From Aurantimonadaceae bacterium (lineage in GTDB: Bacteria > Pseudomonadota > Alphaproteobacteria > Rhizobiales > Rhizobiaceae): a stretch of DNA of 9,043 bases. How positions within the stretch are numbered: the stretch's first letter is position 1; every line of letters begins with the position of its first letter. Location of the stretch: NCBI GenBank assembly GCA_003232595.1, contig QIIJ01000190.1, positions 1 through 9,043 of the forward strand, written 5' to 3'. Shown piece after piece: positions 6,829 to 9,043 of this stretch. The notes under the pieces were generated by a model. The model searched no databases and was not told where the DNA came from. It saw only the letters and a list, made by a program, of their open reading frames with translations. Both the position numbers and the translations under genes were made by a program.

Positions 6829-6967
6829 GGGCAGGGCTTTCTTGTTGGCATGCAGCGGTGCAATAGCAGATATGTTGAGTGGAATAAACAGCGACGGCGT
6901 GTCGCGCATTGTCACGTTTGTCAGGCAAGGCAATTTGCAACTAATGTGCTAATAGAACAGAAAAATT

Positions 6968-6985
6968 ATGGACGAACCAGAATGA
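6968..6985 (+). other. Five-codon mini-ORF whose stop overlaps the ctaA start
   Basis: ATG-GAC-GAA-CCA-GAA-TGA (MDEPE) ends in an ATGA overlap with the chosen ctaA start at 6982. The ctaA start itself lacks a clear Shine-Dalgarno, so coupling from this mini-ORF is possible, but such a short frame can arise by chance. Confidence 0.2.
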
Positions 6986-8073
6986 CCGCTTCTCTTACTT
7001 TTGAAAACACCATTGCCCTTCGTTTACGGGCGGAATCCAACCGTCGACTGGTACGGCTTTGGCTCTATTTCATCTGTGCACTGGTTGCTGCCATGGTGGT
7101 GGTTGGCGGTGCGACGCGGCTGACCGATTCAGGCCTTTCGATCACCGAATGGCGACCGCTTCTGGGGGCCATTCCGCCGCTGAATGATCTTGACTGGCAG
7201 GCGGCATTTGATCTCTACAAACAGATTCCGGAGTTTCAGAAAATCAACAGCGACATGACGCTTCAAGGTTTCAAGTTCATCTATTGGTGGGAATGGAGCC
7301 ACCGGTTTCTTGGACGGATTGTTGGCGTGGCATTTTTTGTGCCGATGGTATGGCTGTGGCTGAGCGGACGGCTGGAAGGCTGGCTGAAACCGCGCCTTTT
7401 ACTGTTGTTTGCGCTTGGCGGCCTGCAGGGTTTTATCGGCTGGTGGATGGTTATGTCCGGGCTGGTGGAGCGCGTGGATGTGAGCCAGTACCGCCTAGCA
7501 ACACACCTTTTGCTGGCCAGTATCATCTTCGCCTATGCCATGTGGGTTGCTCGTGGTCTTGCTCCCCACAGCACAAAGGCCGGCCCGCCCGGCCTGCGGG
7601 GGCAGGCGATGATTATCACTCTGCTTGTGTTGATGCAGATATTCCTCGGCGGACTGGTCGCAGGCCTTGATGCGGGCCTTGCTTTCAACACCTGGCCAAG
7701 AATTGACGGGGCATGGGTGCCGGATAAACTTTGGATTTTGAAGCCGGTCTGGCTAAACCTGTTTGAGAACATCAAAACAGTGCAATTCATCCACCGTATG
7801 AGCGCCTACCTGCTCTTTGCATTTGTGTTGTTCCATATGTTTATAAGCTTTGGTGGCGAAGCATCACCACACAGAAACCGGGCAATTGTCCTGTTTTTGC
7901 TGATCACGGCACAGGCAATGATCGGCATTGCGACACTTTTAAAACAGGTGCCATTCGACTGGGCTATCAGCCACCAGTTCGGCGGTATTGTCGTGCTTGG
8001 TTTTGCAGTCGCCCATTGGCGGGGGCTGAAAGGAGTTTATCCTCCGGCAGTGGAAATCAGGCGGGAAGGATAG
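6982..8073 (+). CDS. ctaA: Heme A synthase (COX15/CtaA, type 2)
   Basis: Inner-membrane enzyme of 363 residues that oxidises the C8 methyl of heme O to the formyl group of heme A, the cofactor of aa3-type cytochrome oxidase. About eight membrane helices are visible. The four heme-ligand histidines are in place: H107 (EWSHRFLGR), H175 (LATHLLLA), H271 (FIHRMSAY) and H331 (ISHQFGG). GATRLTDSGLSITEW (43-57) is typical of the family. The cysteine pairs of Bacillus-type CtaA are absent, as expected for the alphaproteobacterial and mitochondrial form. I chose the ATG at 6982; the frame is open upstream to 6706 but that part overlaps the divergent DUF2842 gene and does not look like CtaA. The start lacks a strong Shine-Dalgarno. 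The gene sits in a neighbourhood with DUF2842 and argC that I associate with rhizobia. Confidence 0.95.
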   Translation: MTASLTFENTIALRLRAESNRRLVRLWLYFICALVAAMVVVGGATRLTDSGLSITEWRPLLGAIPPLNDLDWQAAFDLYKQIPEFQKINSDMTLQGFKFIYWWEWSHRFLGRIVGVAFFVPMVWLWLSGRLEGWLKPRLLLLFALGGLQGFIGWWMVMSGLVERVDVSQYRLATHLLLASIIFAYAMWVARGLAPHSTKAGPPGLRGQAMIITLLVLMQIFLGGLVAGLDAGLAFNTWPRIDGAWVPDKLWILKPVWLNLFENIKTVQFIHRMSAYLLFAFVLFHMFISFGGEASPHRNRAIVLFLLITAQAMIGIATLLKQVPFDWAISHQFGGIVVLGFAVAHWRGLKGVYPPAVEIRREG

Positions 8074-8108
8074 TTCGGGTGTAAAGAATGTTAATTTTTG
8101 TTTGACCT

Positions 8109-8504
8109 CTATCGCTCAATTTCATGTTTCGCAGCGCTGACCAGAAAGGCCGAACGGGTCATTTTGCGTTGTCTGGCTGCATCATCGATAGCGGCGAGAT
8201 GTCCGCTGTCGATTGAAATATTGGCGCGAACCATTTTGCCGAAAGTCGGGACCACGGCAATACTGGCAAATACAGGGTTGTCCGTAAAAACCCAATCCTT
8301 CATGTCCTTGATTTCATCGACTGTTGATGGTTTTGGCAGCTTTTCGTCGTCATCAACCATGCCTTGAACATGCAGGGAAAGCGCTTCACGGGCACCCGCC
8401 ATTGCTTCATCAATGGAATCGCCTGCGGATACACAGCCTGGAAAATCGGGAAAAACAACGCCATGGACATCGTCTTCCTTTTCTATAATCGCAATGTAGT
8501 TCAC
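8109..8504 (-). CDS. hicB: HicB-family antitoxin with ribbon-helix-helix domain
   Basis: The antitoxin of a HicAB type II toxin-antitoxin pair, 131 residues. The N-terminal half (about 1-60) is the partial RNase H-like HicB fold that normally caps the toxin: MNYIAIIE, then GVVFPDFPGC, DSIDEAMAGAREAL and the PKPST end. The C-terminal part (about 90-128; VRANISIDSGHLAAIDDAARQRKMTRSAFLVSAA) is a ribbon-helix-helix DNA-binding domain, so it should also repress its own promoter. The start is a GTG at 8504, supported by AAAGGA eight bases upstream. It reads in the same direction as, and just after, the hicA gene. Its stop lies 35 bases from the convergent ctaA stop with no obvious terminator between. 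The protein appears intact although the partner toxin is frameshifted. Confidence 0.92.
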   Translation of the reverse strand: MNYIAIIEKEDDVHGVVFPDFPGCVSAGDSIDEAMAGAREALSLHVQGMVDDDEKLPKPSTVDEIKDMKDWVFTDNPVFASIAVVPTFGKMVRANISIDSGHLAAIDDAARQRKMTRSAFLVSAAKHEIER

Positions 8505-8526
8505 GGCTGAATTCCTTTAGTTGCGT

Positions 8527-8713
8527 TTATTTCCAACCCGCCTGTTTGCTGATTGAGTGCAGCGTTCCCCGGGGCAGTTGTTGTTTGGGATGGAGGTACT
8601 GTGACTTTGCCTTTGCGTCTGGGATGCTTGAATTGATGGTGCGAGCCTTTTACGCCAACCTCGACCCAGCCATCCTTCATGAGTTTTCGAATAATTTCGC
8701 GACTGGTTGCCAT
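8527..8713 (-). pseudogene. hicA: HicA mRNA-interferase toxin, frameshifted by a one-base insertion
   Basis: HicA toxins are about 60-residue double-stranded-RNA-binding-fold ribonucleases that cut translated mRNA. From the ATG at 8713 (GGAAGA six bases upstream) the product begins MATSREIIRKLMKDGW and keeps KGSHHQFKHP, with the catalytic-region His at 25/26, through KVTVP (residue 40). After that the open frame turns into an unrelated polar tail and runs to a TGA at 8501. Dropping one base of the GG at 8592-8593 gives VTVPHP and a normal HicA end, RGTLHSISKQAGWK, with a TAA at 8527-8529 and a 61-residue total. So a single-base insertion has removed the conserved last third, including the final helix. 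As sequenced, the shifted frame overlaps the hicB GTG as GTGA. Toxicity is probably lost; sequencing error is the main alternative. An earlier in-frame ATG at 8761 would sit ahead of the candidate -10 and is unlikely. Confidence 0.85.
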
Positions 8714-8726
8714 TGACAATCTTCCA

Positions 8727-8744
8727 TGCGCAAATATATACGCA
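8727..8744. promoter_or_regulatory. Imperfect palindrome over the hicAB -10, candidate HicB operator
   Basis: On the minus strand TGCGTATATATTTGCGCA is an 18-base imperfect palindrome (14 of 18 positions symmetric, arms TGCG/CGCA) that covers the -10 of the hicAB promoter. HicB proteins with a ribbon-helix-helix domain bind such repeats to repress their own operon. The site is seen directly; binding by this HicB is inferred. Confidence 0.35.
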
Positions 8745-8761
8745 ATTTTGGTATGATTCAA
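8733..8761 (-). promoter_or_regulatory. Sigma70-like promoter of hicAB
   Basis: On the minus strand TTGAAT (8761-8756), a 17-base spacer and TATATT (8738-8733) lie just before hicA. Transcription would start about 12-15 bases before the ATG, leaving just room for the GGAAGA ribosome binding site. A GAATC (a GANTC site for CcrM-type methylation) at 8759-8755 overlaps the -35. Confidence 0.5.
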
Positions 8762-8800
8762 GGCCCCAATACGGCCACGACAGTTTTCTTATTACCAGGT

Positions 8801-8820
8801 GAGGGGGCATTGCCCCGCTC
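8801..8820 (-). terminator. Hairpin at the argC stop, possible weak terminator
   Basis: On the minus strand GAGCGGGGCAATGCCCCCTC folds into GGGGC/GCCCC with an AAT loop, extended by GAG/CTC across a C-C mismatch. It begins within the argC stop codon. No run of T follows, so intrinsic termination would be weak, and hicAB may also receive read-through from argC. Confidence 0.3.
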
Positions 8821-9043
8821 ATGGAAACATCGGCATCTGTTCAAGTCCGGTGGTTTCTTCCAGACCGAAGGCAATGTTGAAGTTTTGCAGGGCCTGACCG
8901 GCAGAGCCTTTTACAAGATTATCGATGGTGGCCATGACAATGGCGCGGCCTGGAATGCGGTCTTCAATGACGCCGATGATGACGAAGTTTGAACCACGCA
9001 CATGCTGGGTTGCAGGCATAATGCCTTCCGGTGCCACCTGTAC
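8819..9043 (-). CDS. argC: N-acetyl-gamma-glutamyl-phosphate reductase, C-terminal part
   Basis: The last 74 residues of ArgC, the NADPH-dependent enzyme of arginine biosynthesis that reduces N-acetylglutamyl phosphate to the semialdehyde. The gene is cut by the right edge, so the catalytic cysteine and the NADP-binding domain are outside the window. Recognisable are APEGIMPATQHVRGSN, then IDNLVKGSAGQALQN and FGLEETTGL, the highly conserved end of the family. The frame is open to the edge (9041-9043 is GTA on this strand), so no start is given. The protein ends LEQMPMFP at a TGA at 8819. It is followed on the same strand by a hairpin and the hicAB pair. Confidence 0.93.
   Translation of the reverse strand, partial: VQVAPEGIMPATQHVRGSNFVIIGVIEDRIPGRAIVMATIDNLVKGSAGQALQNFNIAFGLEETTGLEQMPMFP

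Noticed and set aside
6909..6923. Repeated TTGTCA (6909-6914 and 6918-6923) before ctaA, as a promoter or regulator site
   Set aside because: Neither copy has a good -10 at 16-18 bases (best is TAATGT), and the pair does not match a regulator site I can name.
6706..6981. A 92-residue N-terminal extension of ctaA in the same frame
   Set aside because: It runs antisense over the DUF2842 gene, has no family similarity I recognise, and the 363-residue form starting at 6982 has normal CtaA length.
8038..8110. Bidirectional terminator between ctaA and hicB
   Set aside because: A small GGAG/CTCC hairpin lies inside the ctaA end, but there is no hairpin plus T tract in the 35-base gap itself.
8585..8600. 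Programmed +1 frameshift in hicA
   Set aside because: The CCT-C context is only weakly slippery, no stimulating structure is evident, and HicA is not known to need frameshifting; a mutation or sequencing error is simpler.
8517..8822. A 101-residue minus-strand frame overlapping hicA
   Set aside because: It is an alternative frame of the hicA and promoter region with no recognisable motifs; the HicA match explains the coding signal.

Overview
The window looks like chromosomal DNA from an alphaproteobacterium, probably a Hyphomicrobiales (Rhizobiales) member. The reasons are the ctaA (four-histidine heme A synthase without the Bacillus-type cysteine pairs), DUF2842 and argC neighbourhood, the short Wza-like export lipoprotein, and CtrA-type TTAA-N7-TTAA boxes. 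Base composition is moderate, with an AT-rich divergent promoter region near 1.9-2.1 kb. No tRNA, rRNA, insertion sequence or CRISPR array was seen.

Left part (about 141-6629): a surface-polysaccharide locus arranged as two divergent pairs. A GT4 glycosyltransferase and a short Wza-type export lipoprotein are read leftward. A GumC/Wzc-type chain-length and export co-protein is read rightward and carries a degenerate kinase domain. Then come a CelD/BcsL-type GNAT acyltransferase (leftward) and a NodB-type polysaccharide deacetylase (rightward). The set resembles the core of the Caulobacter holdfast genes (HfsD, HfsA/HfsB, HfsK and HfsH functions plus a glycosyltransferase) and the unipolar polysaccharide loci of rhizobia. 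The shared wza/gumC promoter region holds a perfect CtrA full box, a CtrA half-site consensus and further TTAAC copies. A one-mismatch box lies just before the deacetylase. I infer a cell-cycle-controlled adhesive polysaccharide whose amino sugars are adjusted by opposing deacetylation and acylation. The initiating phosphoglycosyltransferase, flippase and polymerase are not in the window.

Middle (about 6616-8073): a small DUF2842 membrane protein (leftward) and ctaA, heme A synthase for cytochrome oxidase (rightward), in divergent arrangement.

Right part (about 8109-9043): a hicAB toxin-antitoxin pair downstream of, and co-directional with, the 3' end of argC (arginine biosynthesis, cut by the right edge). 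hicA carries a one-base insertion that destroys its conserved C-terminus. Removing that base restores a textbook 61-residue HicA. hicB is intact, so this is an apparently disarmed toxin with a retained antitoxin, preceded by a good sigma70-like promoter and an imperfect palindrome that could be the HicB operator.
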